Positions 50,410 to 57,864 of a DNA stretch of 64,000 nt are shown here, piece after piece. The stretch lies in the NCBI RefSeq assembly GCF_036346105.1, contig NZ_CP107811.1, forward strand, positions 1,302,001 to 1,366,000. The letters are read 5' to 3'. The notes beneath the pieces are model-generated. The model was not told the origin of the DNA and made no database searches. It was given only the letters and a program-made list of their open reading frames with translations. Positions within the stretch are counted from its first letter, which is position 1. Each line of letters starts with the position of its first letter. This stretch comes from Streptomyces sp. NBC_00539 (GTDB lineage: Bacteria; Actinomycetota; Actinomycetes; Streptomycetales; Streptomycetaceae). The position numbers were made by a program, and so were the translations under genes.

Positions 50410-51504
50410 TCAACGCCGCTCCAGCCTGCCCACCCGCCCCTTCTCCCCCGCCGCCCAGCAGCCGCCGTCGGGCGAGCAGTCGACGGTGTCGTACGAGCCC
50501 GCGTCCAGCGCCCGCCAGGTCCGGCCCCCGTCCGGCGTCACGTCCGTGCCGGTCGGGCCCACGGCCAGCGCGGTACCACGGGAGTGCGGGTACCAGGCCG
50601 CGCCGGACCGGTAGGCGGGCGGCGGCGCCTCGGAGGCGCGCCAGGTGCGTCCCCCGTCCGAGGACACGGCCGCGGCCAGCGGGGAGGCCTGGTCGGCGCG
50701 GTAGTCGCCGCCGACCGCGAGGCCCGTCGTACGGTCGCGGAAGGCGAGCGCGAAAACGCCCTTGGCCGGGTCCCCCGCCGGAACGGGCGATGCGGTGGCG
50801 CTCCAGGTACGGCCGCGGTCCCCCGACCGCAACACCCGGGAGACCGCGCCCCCTCCGGTGGCGATCAGGACGTCCCGCGGTCCGGCGGCGACCAGGCACT
50901 GTCCGCTCGCGGCGAAGCCCGCCTCGCCCGGCAACGCCTCCGGCATCGCGGCGGCCGGCAGCACCTGCCAGCTCCGCCCGCCGTCGTCGGTGGCCAGGAG
51001 CCTGAACCGGCCGTCCACCGGGTCGCTCAGCGCGAGCCCGTGGCGGGCGTCGAAGAAGGTCAGGCAGTCGTAGAAGGCCCGTGGGTCGGTGTTGCGGAAG
51101 CTTTCGGTCCATGTCGCGCCGCCGTCCTCGGTCCGCAGGACACGCGAGGCCTCGCCCTCCCCGATGGACAGCGCGACCGCCCGGCGCTCGTCGAAGGCCT
51201 CGATGTCGCGCAGTTCCAGCCCCTGGGCGACCGCTTCCGGCGGCGAGACGTCGTGCCAGCTGCGCCCCCCGTCCGCGGTGCGCAGCACCGTCCCCTTGGA
51301 GCCGGCCACCCAGGCCGCGGAGCGGCTGACCGCCGCGAGCCCGCGCAAGCGGACGATGTCCTTGCCCGTGGCCTTGAGCACCCAGCCCGCCCCGCGCAGG
51401 TCGTGCGGGCCGTCACCCGGACCACCCGTGTCCGCCTGCGCGGACACGGCCGGGGCCGCCACCGCCAGCGCCACCAGGCACACCCCAACTCCCAGAAGTC
51501 TCAT
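50410..51504 (-). CDS. Secreted YCF48/BNR-repeat beta-propeller protein
   Basis: The product is 364 residues with a signal peptide of about 22 residues (LLGVGVCLVALAVAAP, cleavage near VSA-Q). Repeated Asp-box-like elements are visible (TADGGRSWHD, TEDGGATWTE, TDDGGRSWQV, SGDRGRTWSA, SSDGGRTWRA, TPDGGRTWRA). These mark a six- or seven-bladed propeller of the sialidase/YCF48 type. No sialidase catalytic Arg triad is evident, so a glycosidase role is not supported. Its function is unknown; homologues are often annotated as oxidoreductases without evidence. Confidence 0.85.
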   Translation of the reverse strand: MRLLGVGVCLVALAVAAPAVSAQADTGGPGDGPHDLRGAGWVLKATGKDIVRLRGLAAVSRSAAWVAGSKGTVLRTADGGRSWHDVSPPEAVAQGLELRDIEAFDERRAVALSIGEGEASRVLRTEDGGATWTESFRNTDPRAFYDCLTFFDARHGLALSDPVDGRFRLLATDDGGRSWQVLPAAAMPEALPGEAGFAASGQCLVAAGPRDVLIATGGGAVSRVLRSGDRGRTWSATASPVPAGDPAKGVFALAFRDRTTGLAVGGDYRADQASPLAAAVSSDGGRTWRASEAPPPAYRSGAAWYPHSRGTALAVGPTGTDVTPDGGRTWRALDAGSYDTVDCSPDGGCWAAGEKGRVGRLERR

Positions 51505-51566
51505 GGCGCGGGAAGCTAACGCACGCCGGATTTCCCGTCCAGGGTGCGTCGGGGGGCCCGGGTTCC

Positions 51567-51572
51567 TAGGCT
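51567..51572 (+). promoter_or_regulatory. Probable -10 (TAGGCT) of a leaderless promoter
   Basis: TAGGCT is separated from the ATG at 51579 by 6 nt (GGCGGC), and no Shine-Dalgarno is present. Confidence 0.5.
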
Positions 51573-51578
51573 GGCGGC

Positions 51579-52019
51579 ATGCCTCCCGAGGACCCGCATC
51601 CGCAGCACACGGCGCAGGACCCGAAGCCCTACGCGGGCAAGCACATCACCGTCACCTACGGGACCGGCCGCTGTCTGCACGCCGCCGAGTGCGTCGGCGG
51701 GCTGCCCGAGGTCTTCGACTCCGGGCAGCGCCCCTGGGTGCAGCCCGACGGGGCCGAGCCGGAGCGGGTGGCGGAGGTGATCCGCCGCTGCCCCTCGGGG
51801 GCGCTCCAGTACCGGCTCACCGAGGGGCCGGCCGAGGAACCGGACCGGCCGACGAGCGTCGTACGGTCGTCGGCGGGCCAGTTGGTCCTGCGCGGCGAAC
51901 TGGTGGTGACCAGGCCGGACGGCACCGTCCGACAGGAGACCAGGGTGATGCTTTGCGCCTGTGGGATGAGCGGTAATCAGCCGTACTGCGACCACTCCGG
52001 GCCCTGTGGCCACGACTGA
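51579..52019 (+). CDS. Two-domain iron-sulfur protein: YjdI-type plus CDGSH-like
   Basis: The product is 146 residues. Residues 20-80 form a YjdI/ferredoxin-like domain with Cys in GRCLHAAECVGGLP and RRCPSGALQY. Residues 95-146 form a CDGSH-like domain with CACGMSGNQPYCDHSG near the C-terminus. In the canonical CDGSH motif the fourth ligand is the His of CDGSH; here the sequence is CDHSG, so the His sits two places earlier and Gly takes its place. A later His in GPCGHD is an alternative ligand. A [2Fe-2S] or other cluster is expected, with uncertain geometry. Function is unknown; the start appears leaderless. Confidence 0.85.
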   Translation: MPPEDPHPQHTAQDPKPYAGKHITVTYGTGRCLHAAECVGGLPEVFDSGQRPWVQPDGAEPERVAEVIRRCPSGALQYRLTEGPAEEPDRPTSVVRSSAGQLVLRGELVVTRPDGTVRQETRVMLCACGMSGNQPYCDHSGPCGHD

Positions 52020-52196
52020 ACACCTTGCCGCGCCGACCCCGTTCGGTCACTCTGTGCGATCGAACGGTGGCGATCAAGCCAATCGGTGACGCAGCTCACT
52101 CGAATGCGCCTGCACGGATTTGCCCTTTCGGGCGTCTATCCGGTTGCCGGTGCCCACCCCAAGCCCGGCGAGAGATCCGCCGCAAGGGAGCGAGCC

Positions 52197-52613
52197 TTGA
52201 TCACTGTCATCGAGCAGGCCGTGCAGGCCCGACTGGTCGCCACCGCGCCGAAGGTCGAGACCGTGCCCGTCACGCTGTGCTACGACCGCTCGGATCCCTT
52301 CGCCGTCCGCATGGCGTTCCCCGGCCCCGCGACGCTGGAGGGCGTCGAGGTCTCCTGGACCTTCGCGCGCGAGCTGCTGGAGGCGGGACTGCGCCGCCCC
52401 GCCGGCTCGGGTGACGTGCGCGTGCGCCCGTACGACGGCGAGCGGACCAGCATCGAGTTCCACGCGCCCGAGGGCGTCGCGATCGTGCTCATGGGGACCC
52501 GCGACCTGCACCGGTTCCTGGAGCGGGCCGCGACGGTCACACCGCCGGGGCTGGAGCACCTCTACCTCGACCTGGACCACGGCCTGGCCGAGCTGATGCG
52601 CGGCCCCCGCTGA
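52197..52613 (+). CDS. ssgD: SsgA-like sporulation/cell division regulator (SsgD-like)
   Basis: The product is 138 residues starting at TTG 52197, with AAGGGAG six nt upstream; longer starts would exceed the 130-145 residue family size. SsgA-like family features are LVATAPKVETVPVTLCYDRSDPFAVRMAF, seen here as a conserved block over residues 10-40, and SWTFARELLEAGL and YDGERTSIEF. These proteins occur only in sporulating actinomycetes and guide FtsZ or peptidoglycan synthesis and remodelling. The SsgD assignment rests on my recollection that SCO6722 is ssgD and on the surrounding gene order. Confidence 0.85.
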   Translation: MITVIEQAVQARLVATAPKVETVPVTLCYDRSDPFAVRMAFPGPATLEGVEVSWTFARELLEAGLRRPAGSGDVRVRPYDGERTSIEFHAPEGVAIVLMGTRDLHRFLERAATVTPPGLEHLYLDLDHGLAELMRGPR

Positions 52614-52817
52614 GCGCGCTCCGGCCGGCTGTCCCCGCGGGTAAATGCGTTGCGGGCGGCTCCGGCCGCCCGTAGCTTCGTAGGCGACCCATTGCCGTCG
52701 AAACGGAGTAGGACATTGCTCTTCTGAGGTTCGAGACACCGACCACGACCACCCTTCACCACCCGTCGGCTGTCTCCCCACGTTGCTCGCACCACTTCAC
52801 GCAACCTGGAGGCCTCC
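52614..52817 (+). promoter_or_regulatory. 204-nt leader of the second ABC-F gene, with a short uORF and hairpin
   Basis: Between ssgD and the ABC-F start lies a 204-nt stretch. It contains a 12-residue uORF (MRCGRLRPPVAS, 52645-52683) and, inside it, a hairpin with arms GGGCGG (52654-52659) and CCGCCC (52666-52671). The hairpin may end the ssgD transcript, or form a translation-controlled attenuator as known for other ABC-F resistance genes. Confidence 0.35.
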
Positions 52818-54470
52818 ATGAGTCTTGCTCCCACCTTCGTCACCTGCTCCGCCCTCTCCTTCGACTGGCCCGACGGAACTCCCGTCCTCGATGACTTCCA
52901 CCTGGCCGTCGGCCCGGGCCGGACCGGCCTGATCGGCCTCAACGGGTCCGGCAAGTCGACCCTGTTGAAGCTGATCGCGGGCGAACTGACCCCGTCCGGC
53001 GGACAGGTCTCCGTCGCCGGGACGATCGGCTACCTCTCCCAGAACCTCATCCTCGACACCGCCCTGCGCGTGGACGAGGCGCTCGGCATCCGCACCACCC
53101 GCGCCGCCCTGCACGCCATCGAGGCGGGCGAGGCCACCGAGGCCAACTTCGCCGCGGTGGGCGACGACTGGGACGTGGAAGAACGGGCGCTGGCCACGCT
53201 CGACTCGCTCGGCCTCGCCCGGATCGGCCTGGACCGCACGGTCGGTGAGCTGTCGGGCGGCGAGTGCGTACTGCTGCGGCTGGCGGCCCTGCTGATCGCC
53301 CGCCCGGACGTCCTGCTCCTGGACGAACCCACCAACAACCTGGACCTGCGGGCCCGGCGGCGGCTCTACGCTGCCGTCCAGTCCTGGTCCGGCGTGCTGG
53401 TGGTGGTCAGCCACGACCGCGAGCTGCTGGAACGGGTCGACCAGATCGCCGACCTGCGCGACGGCGAAGTCCGCTGGTACGGAGGGAACTTCACCGACTA
53501 CGAGGAGGTGCTCGCCGCCGAACAGGAGGCGGCCGAACGGATGGTCCGGGTCGCGGAGGCCGACGTACAGCGGCAGAAGCGCGAACTCGCCGACGCCCAG
53601 GTGAAACTGGCCCGGCGCAAGCGCTACGGCCAGAAGATGTGGGACAGCAAGCGCGAGCCGAAGATCGTGATGGGTGCCCGCAAGCGCGCCGCCCAGGAGT
53701 CGGCCGGCAAGCACCGCATCATGCACACCGAGAAACTGGCGGATGCCCGCGAGCGGCTCGACCAGGCGGTGGAGGCGGTGCGCGACGATGACGAGATCCG
53801 CATCGAGCTGCCCGCGACCCGGGTTCCGCCGGGGCGGCGGGTCCTGACCTTCGGTGACCTGCGCCCGGCCCACGGGCCCGTGATCGCGGGTGAGTGGGAA
53901 CTGCGCGGGCCGGAGCGGATCGCCCTGGTCGGCGGCAACGGTTCGGGGAAGACGACCCTGCTGCGGACGGTCGCCGGCCTGCTCGCCCCGGTATCGGGTG
54001 AGGTGTCGGCGCACGTGCCGACCCGGTTCCTGCCGCAGCGGCTGGACGCCGACGTACTGGACGACGACCGCTCGGTCGTGGAGAACGTGGCCCGGTTCGC
54101 CCCGCACGCCACGAACAACGTGATCCGGGCGCGGCTCGCGCACTTCCTGTTCCGGGGTGCCCGGGCGGACCGGCCGGCCGGAACGCTGTCGGGCGGCGAA
54201 CGGTTCCGGGCGGCACTTGCGGCGCTGCTGCTGGCGGAGCCCGCGCCGCAGCTGCTGATGCTGGACGAACCGACGAACAACCTGGACCTGGCGAGCGTGC
54301 GGCAGCTGACCGGCGCCCTGGAGTCGTACGAGGGGGCACTGCTGGTGGCCAGCCACGACGTGCCGTTCCTGGAGTCGCTGGGCATCACGCGCTGGCTGCT
54401 GCTGGACGGCGGGGCGGGGCTCCGGCCGACGACGGCCGAGGAGGTCCGCGAGTCGCTCTGGCTCGGCTGA
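52818..54470 (+). CDS. ABC-F family ATPase
   Basis: The product is 550 residues with two ABC domains and no membrane span. Domain 1 has GLNGSGKST, ELSGGECVLLRL and VLLLDEPTNNLDL. Domain 2 has GGNGSGKTT, LSGGERFRAAL and LLMLDEPTNNLDL. The linker (about residues 230-320) is basic, with KRYGQKMWDSKREPKIVMG. The atypical ECV in the first signature and the linker resemble the antibiotic-resistance-like ABC-F proteins of actinomycetes, but resistance cannot be inferred without testing. GGAGG precedes the ATG and is part of a GGAGGCCTCC palindrome. It is followed by a strong terminator. Confidence 0.92.
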   Translation: MSLAPTFVTCSALSFDWPDGTPVLDDFHLAVGPGRTGLIGLNGSGKSTLLKLIAGELTPSGGQVSVAGTIGYLSQNLILDTALRVDEALGIRTTRAALHAIEAGEATEANFAAVGDDWDVEERALATLDSLGLARIGLDRTVGELSGGECVLLRLAALLIARPDVLLLDEPTNNLDLRARRRLYAAVQSWSGVLVVVSHDRELLERVDQIADLRDGEVRWYGGNFTDYEEVLAAEQEAAERMVRVAEADVQRQKRELADAQVKLARRKRYGQKMWDSKREPKIVMGARKRAAQESAGKHRIMHTEKLADARERLDQAVEAVRDDDEIRIELPATRVPPGRRVLTFGDLRPAHGPVIAGEWELRGPERIALVGGNGSGKTTLLRTVAGLLAPVSGEVSAHVPTRFLPQRLDADVLDDDRSVVENVARFAPHATNNVIRARLAHFLFRGARADRPAGTLSGGERFRAALAALLLAEPAPQLLMLDEPTNNLDLASVRQLTGALESYEGALLVASHDVPFLESLGITRWLLLDGGAGLRPTTAEEVRESLWLG

Positions 54471-54482
54471 GCAGGAGCGGTC

Positions 54483-54507
54483 GGGGGGCCGGCGCGGCCG
54501 GCCCCCC
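54483..54507. terminator. Perfect 11-bp GC hairpin after the ABC-F gene
   Basis: GGGGGGCCGGC (54483-54493) pairs with GCCGGCCCCCC (54497-54507) around a 3-nt loop, 12 nt beyond the stop codon. Confidence 0.85.
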
Positions 54508-54673
54508 GGCGCCGCGGGCGTCAAGACGGGGGCGGGGACCACCTGCGTGCGTGATTTCGGTTCCGATTTGCCCGTCCGCACGCCCTCCCACAGAGCCTCA
54601 AACTGCACAGATAACCGGACGTAACCACTCATAGAGAGGGGTGGGGCTTGGCTGGTCCTTGATGCCGTGCTTA

Positions 54674-54706
54674 ACCTACGACTCCGTAGGCTACGGAACC
54701 GTAGGT
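54674..54706. promoter_or_regulatory. 33-bp palindromic operator upstream of the desaturase gene
   Basis: The dyad runs ACCTACG-AC-TCCGTAG-G-CTACGGA-AC-CGTAGGT, symmetrical around 54690 except for the two AC dinucleotides. It contains two overlapping 14-16 bp dyads (CCTACG...CGTAGG and CTACGGAACCGTAG), the form bound by two dimers of a TetR-type repressor. It lies 28-60 nt upstream of the start and includes TAGGCT, a possible -10. Confidence 0.75.
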
Positions 54707-54733
54707 AATTCGCTTGTTCCCCCTGGAGTACCC

Positions 54734-55705
54734 GTGACGATCACCTCCCCCCACCTCGGCAGCTCGGAGGCGTGGACCGACGCCAAGTTGCTGTTTGCGC
54801 TGGAAGAGGTGGTCGAAAAGGAACTCAACCGCCATCTGCAGGTCACCAAGGACTGGATGCCCCACGAGTACGTCCCGTGGAGCGACGGCCGGAACTTCCC
54901 GGGCTTCTTCGAGGACGGCGAAGCCTGGGACCCGCAGCAGTCCAAGGTCACCGACATCGGCAAGATCGCCCTCGTCGTCAACCTGCTGACCGAGGACAAC
55001 CTGCCCAGCTACCACCACGAGATCGCCTCGCTCTTCGGGCGCAACGGCGCCTGGGGCACCTGGGTGCACCGCTGGACCGCCGAGGAGGGCCGTCACGGCA
55101 TCGTGATGCGCGACTACCTCCTGGCCTCGCGCGCCGTGGACCCGGACAAGCTGGAAGCGTTCCGGATGCAGCACATGTCGGAGGGCTTCGAGTCCGACAA
55201 CCGGCACTCGATGCTGCACTCCGTGGCCTACGTGGCCTTCCAGGAGCTCGCGACCCGCATCTCGCACCGCAACACCGGCCACCAGTCCGGTGACCCGGTC
55301 TGCGACCGGATGCTGGCCCGCATCGCGCAGGACGAGAACCTGCACATGATCTTCTACCGGAACCTGCTGGGCGCCGCCTTCGAGCTGGCCCCGGACCTGA
55401 CGATGCAGGCCGTGCGGGACGTGGTGGTCAACTTCCGGATGCCCGGGCACGGCATGCCGGGCTTCGAGCGGATGGCCGCACAGATGGCGATCGGCGGGGT
55501 GTACAACCTGCGGATCCACCACGACGACGTACTGAGCCCGGTGATCCGGTTCTTGAAGATCATGGACATCGACGGTCTCGGCCCCGAGGGGCAGCAGGCC
55601 CAGGAGGAGCTCGGCGCGTTCATGGGCGGCCTGGACTCCGAGGCCCGCAAGTTCGACGAGCGGCTGGCCGCCCGCGCGGCGCGGCTCGCGGCGCGCAAGG
55701 GCTGA
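54734..55705 (+). CDS. Acyl-ACP desaturase (soluble diiron)
   Basis: The product is 323 residues, starting at GTG 54734 with TGGAG five nt upstream. Diiron ligand motifs fit the family: TAEEGRHGIVMRDYL (E-x2-H) and IAQDENLHMIFYRNL (D-E-N-x-H). Upstream Glu ligands are in LFALEEVVEKELNRHL. It introduces a cis double bond into acyl-ACP and so adjusts membrane fluidity. It is transcribed alone. The 33-bp palindrome upstream implies tight control, probably by a fatty-acid-responsive TetR repressor. The N-terminal extension in the long frame is not used. Confidence 0.93.
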   Translation: MTITSPHLGSSEAWTDAKLLFALEEVVEKELNRHLQVTKDWMPHEYVPWSDGRNFPGFFEDGEAWDPQQSKVTDIGKIALVVNLLTEDNLPSYHHEIASLFGRNGAWGTWVHRWTAEEGRHGIVMRDYLLASRAVDPDKLEAFRMQHMSEGFESDNRHSMLHSVAYVAFQELATRISHRNTGHQSGDPVCDRMLARIAQDENLHMIFYRNLLGAAFELAPDLTMQAVRDVVVNFRMPGHGMPGFERMAAQMAIGGVYNLRIHHDDVLSPVIRFLKIMDIDGLGPEGQQAQEELGAFMGGLDSEARKFDERLAARAARLAARKG

Positions 55706-55750
55706 CCTGGGCTGGGCAGGGCAGGGCTGAGCTGAGCCACGACGCCCACA

Positions 55751-55780
55751 CGGCAGGGCCGCGTTCCGCGTGCCCTGCCG
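55751..55780. terminator. Bidirectional hairpin between desaturase and whiB genes
   Basis: CGGCAGGGC (55751-55759) and GCCCTGCCG (55772-55780) pair perfectly; the loop has its own GCG/CGC pairing. Confidence 0.65.
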
Positions 55781-55819
55781 GGGCTTCGGCGTACCCGCCC
55801 CGTGCCCGCCCCGTGCCGG

Positions 55820-56077
55820 TCAGGCGCGCGGGCGCAGGGCGAGGCGCTCGGACTCCGAGAGGCCGCCCCAGACGCCGAAGCGCTCGTCGTTCGCCAGGGC
55901 ATACTCCAGGCACGCGGCCCGGCCCTCGCACGCCCCGCACAGCCGCTTCGCGTCGCGCAGCGATGAGCCGGGCTCGGGGAAGAAGAAGGCGGGGCCCGTC
56001 TGCGCGCACAGGGCGAGGTCGTACCAGGCGGGTGCGGCGGCGGCAGTGGTCGGGCGGTCGCTCGTGTTCATCGACAT
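55820..56077 (-). CDS. WhiB family iron-sulfur transcriptional regulator
   Basis: The product is 85 residues from ATG 56077, which has GAGG nine nt upstream. The four cluster-binding cysteines are Cys24, Cys47, Cys50 and Cys56, in the C-x22-C-x2-C-x5-C arrangement. The turn motif is GVWGG (residues 68-72) followed by SESERLAL. WhiB proteins bind a [4Fe-4S] cluster and act with the primary sigma factor in development or redox response; this one is not one of the classic wblA/whiB/whiD by context. It is monocistronic and downstream of the VOC gene by 46 nt. Confidence 0.92.
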   Translation of the reverse strand: MSMNTSDRPTTAAAAPAWYDLALCAQTGPAFFFPEPGSSLRDAKRLCGACEGRAACLEYALANDERFGVWGGLSESERLALRPRA

Positions 56078-56123
56078 GACGCAGATCCTCACCGCCGCCG
56101 ATGGACGTCCGATCAACGCTTCA

Positions 56124-56930
56124 TCAACACCGTGTCCTACGCACCGGGGGCGGGAGCGCTGGTGATGACCGCGAACCGGGCGCCGAAGGGGCCGCTGCCT
56201 TCGCGAAGCGGCCGACGCCTTCCATGGAGACGGGGGTGAGGCGGACCTTGCCGCCCGACTCCTCCACCCGGGCCGCCGCCGCGTCGCAGTCGGCTACCTC
56301 GAAGTACGGGGTCCAGTAAGGGCGTTCGGTGTCCTCCACCGGGTCCGCCGCGATCGGCACCAGACCGCCGAAGGCCTCCTCGTCGGGCGCGCCGGCCGGC
56401 TTGACCATGGTGTAGGTGCCGCCTTCGAAGGGCATCTCGGTGACCTCCCAGTCGAAGACCGCCCGGTAGAAGCCGGCGGCCGCACCGACATCGGGCGTGT
56501 ACAGCTCCGCCCAGCAGAGGGTGCCCACCACCCTCACCTCGTCCATGCCCTTGTGCCGGCCGGGCTGCCACGCCGCGAACGGGACGCCCGCCGGGTCGGT
56601 GAAGACCGCCATGCGTCCCAGGTCCAGCACGTCCATCGGCTCGAACGCGACCGCGCCGCCCGCCTTGCGCACGGCTGCCGCCGTCGCGTCCAGGTCGGGC
56701 GTCCGGAAGTACACCGTCCACGCGGAGGGCCCCTGCTCGGGGGTGACGGTCATCCCGCCCGCGACGGTCTTCCCGCCGAGCCGGAACATCCCGTACCCGC
56801 CGACCTCCTCGCCGCCCGGCGCGTACTCCCACCCGAACAGGCCGCGGTAGAACCCGGCCGCGCCTTCGGTGTCGGGAGTCCCGAGGTCCAGCCAGACCGG
56901 GGAACCGTCCCTGTAGTCCGTGCTGAGCAT
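56124..56930 (-). CDS. VOC family protein with apparent C-terminal frameshift
   Basis: The annotated frame gives 268 residues with two VOC (glyoxalase-like) domains: residues 1-125 (SPVWLDLGTPDTEGAAGFYR) and 130-250 (GTLCWAELYTPDVGAAAGFY). After SMEGVGRFAK the frame becomes AAAPSAPGSRSSP. The next frame (stop at 56137) reads GPFGARFAVITSAPAPGA, the usual VOC ending. A single-base deletion near 56197 would explain this; the intact ending would be about 265 residues. A sequencing error is the simplest alternative. Such tandem VOC proteins bind metals or hydrophobic ligands and may protect against antibiotics. GGGG lies before the ATG. Confidence 0.85.
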   Translation of the reverse strand: MLSTDYRDGSPVWLDLGTPDTEGAAGFYRGLFGWEYAPGGEEVGGYGMFRLGGKTVAGGMTVTPEQGPSAWTVYFRTPDLDATAAAVRKAGGAVAFEPMDVLDLGRMAVFTDPAGVPFAAWQPGRHKGMDEVRVVGTLCWAELYTPDVGAAAGFYRAVFDWEVTEMPFEGGTYTMVKPAGAPDEEAFGGLVPIAADPVEDTERPYWTPYFEVADCDAAAARVEESGGKVRLTPVSMEGVGRFAKAAAPSAPGSRSSPALPPPVRRTRC

Positions 56931-57038
56931 GGCGGTACCCCTTCCCTTCGCCGGCGACTGCTGCCTCCTTCGAGCATGGCACCCCCCACTGACAACGGCC
57001 GCCCGGCATCCCCGCCCCGCCCTCCGCGGCCGCCCTCG

Positions 57039-57596
57039 TCAGTGAACCCGGTCGCTCTTCGGACCGGTGCCCTTGGTCCTGGTCGGAGTTCCGTCCGGGG
57101 CGTACGCGTGGCGGAAGGTGAAGGCGTGCGGTGCGCTGTCGTGGTCGTGGAGGTGCTCCAGCCGGGAGACCCCGTCCTGCCAGGTGGGTATCACGCCGTC
57201 GGAGACCCACCAGAACACGTGGTTCGGGTGCCCCGTCCTCTCGAACCAGTCGCCACGCCTGTTGAGCGCCTCACGGTGCGGACCGGTGTAGACGGCGTCG
57301 AAGGCGGGGCGCAGGCCGGTCCACAGGGAGAGGGTCGCGGCCAGGGCGGTGGTTTCCCGCGTGTGGCCCTTGCCGTACCAGGTCGGTACGGCGAACTTTC
57401 CCCACGCACCCCAGTTCGCCTCGAAGAGCCCGCCCCGGTCGGCGTCTGCCGCTTCCGCGTGCGCGAGGTATCCGGGCTGCTGACTGATCTTCCGGTAGAC
57501 GGCCTCACCGATGTCGTAGAACTCGCGCGTGAGAGGTGCGGGATCGGCGAGAGGCGACCTCAGGACACCGAACGTGTACAGAGCAAGGCGGGGCAT
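57039..57596 (-). CDS. DUF3291 domain-containing protein
   Basis: The product is 185 residues starting at ATG 57596, with AGGGAG six nt upstream. The DUF3291 pattern is recognisable: LALYTFGVLRSPLADPAPL at the N-terminus, WGAWGKFAVPTWYGKGH, and GHPNHVFWWVSDGVIPTWQDG. The fold is monooxygenase-like (dimeric ferredoxin barrel), but the activity is unknown. It is separated from the VOC gene by 108 nt on the same strand. Confidence 0.8.
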   Translation of the reverse strand: MPRLALYTFGVLRSPLADPAPLTREFYDIGEAVYRKISQQPGYLAHAEAADADRGGLFEANWGAWGKFAVPTWYGKGHTRETTALAATLSLWTGLRPAFDAVYTGPHREALNRRGDWFERTGHPNHVFWWVSDGVIPTWQDGVSRLEHLHDHDSAPHAFTFRHAYAPDGTPTRTKGTGPKSDRVH

Positions 57597-57864
57597 GCGT
57601 TTCTCCCTGGGGGCTGCCTGGCGTGGGATCCGGTTCGGTGGCTGACGCATGGGGGCGAGGGTTCGCGGGGGGGGGCGACTCCTCCCGTCGCGGCGTGCCC
57701 GGCGTGCAGGAAACCCTGTGCGACCGTGGGCGACCACCGAGGACCAGACGAAGGTAGCTGCCTGCGCGGGTCATGTCGAAGTTGCGATTTCCCTGCCCAA
57801 GTGGCCTCTCGCACAGGCCTTTTCGGGGCCGGGGCAGGGGCGTTGGCGCCGCCCGCCTGCGGGG
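57597..57864. other. Intergenic stretch with a G9 run
   Basis: This stretch of 268 nt lies between the LigD polymerase gene's end and the DUF3291 gene. It contains a run of nine G at 57667-57675, a likely slippage or sequencing-error site. I see no gene or clear terminator. Confidence 0.4.
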
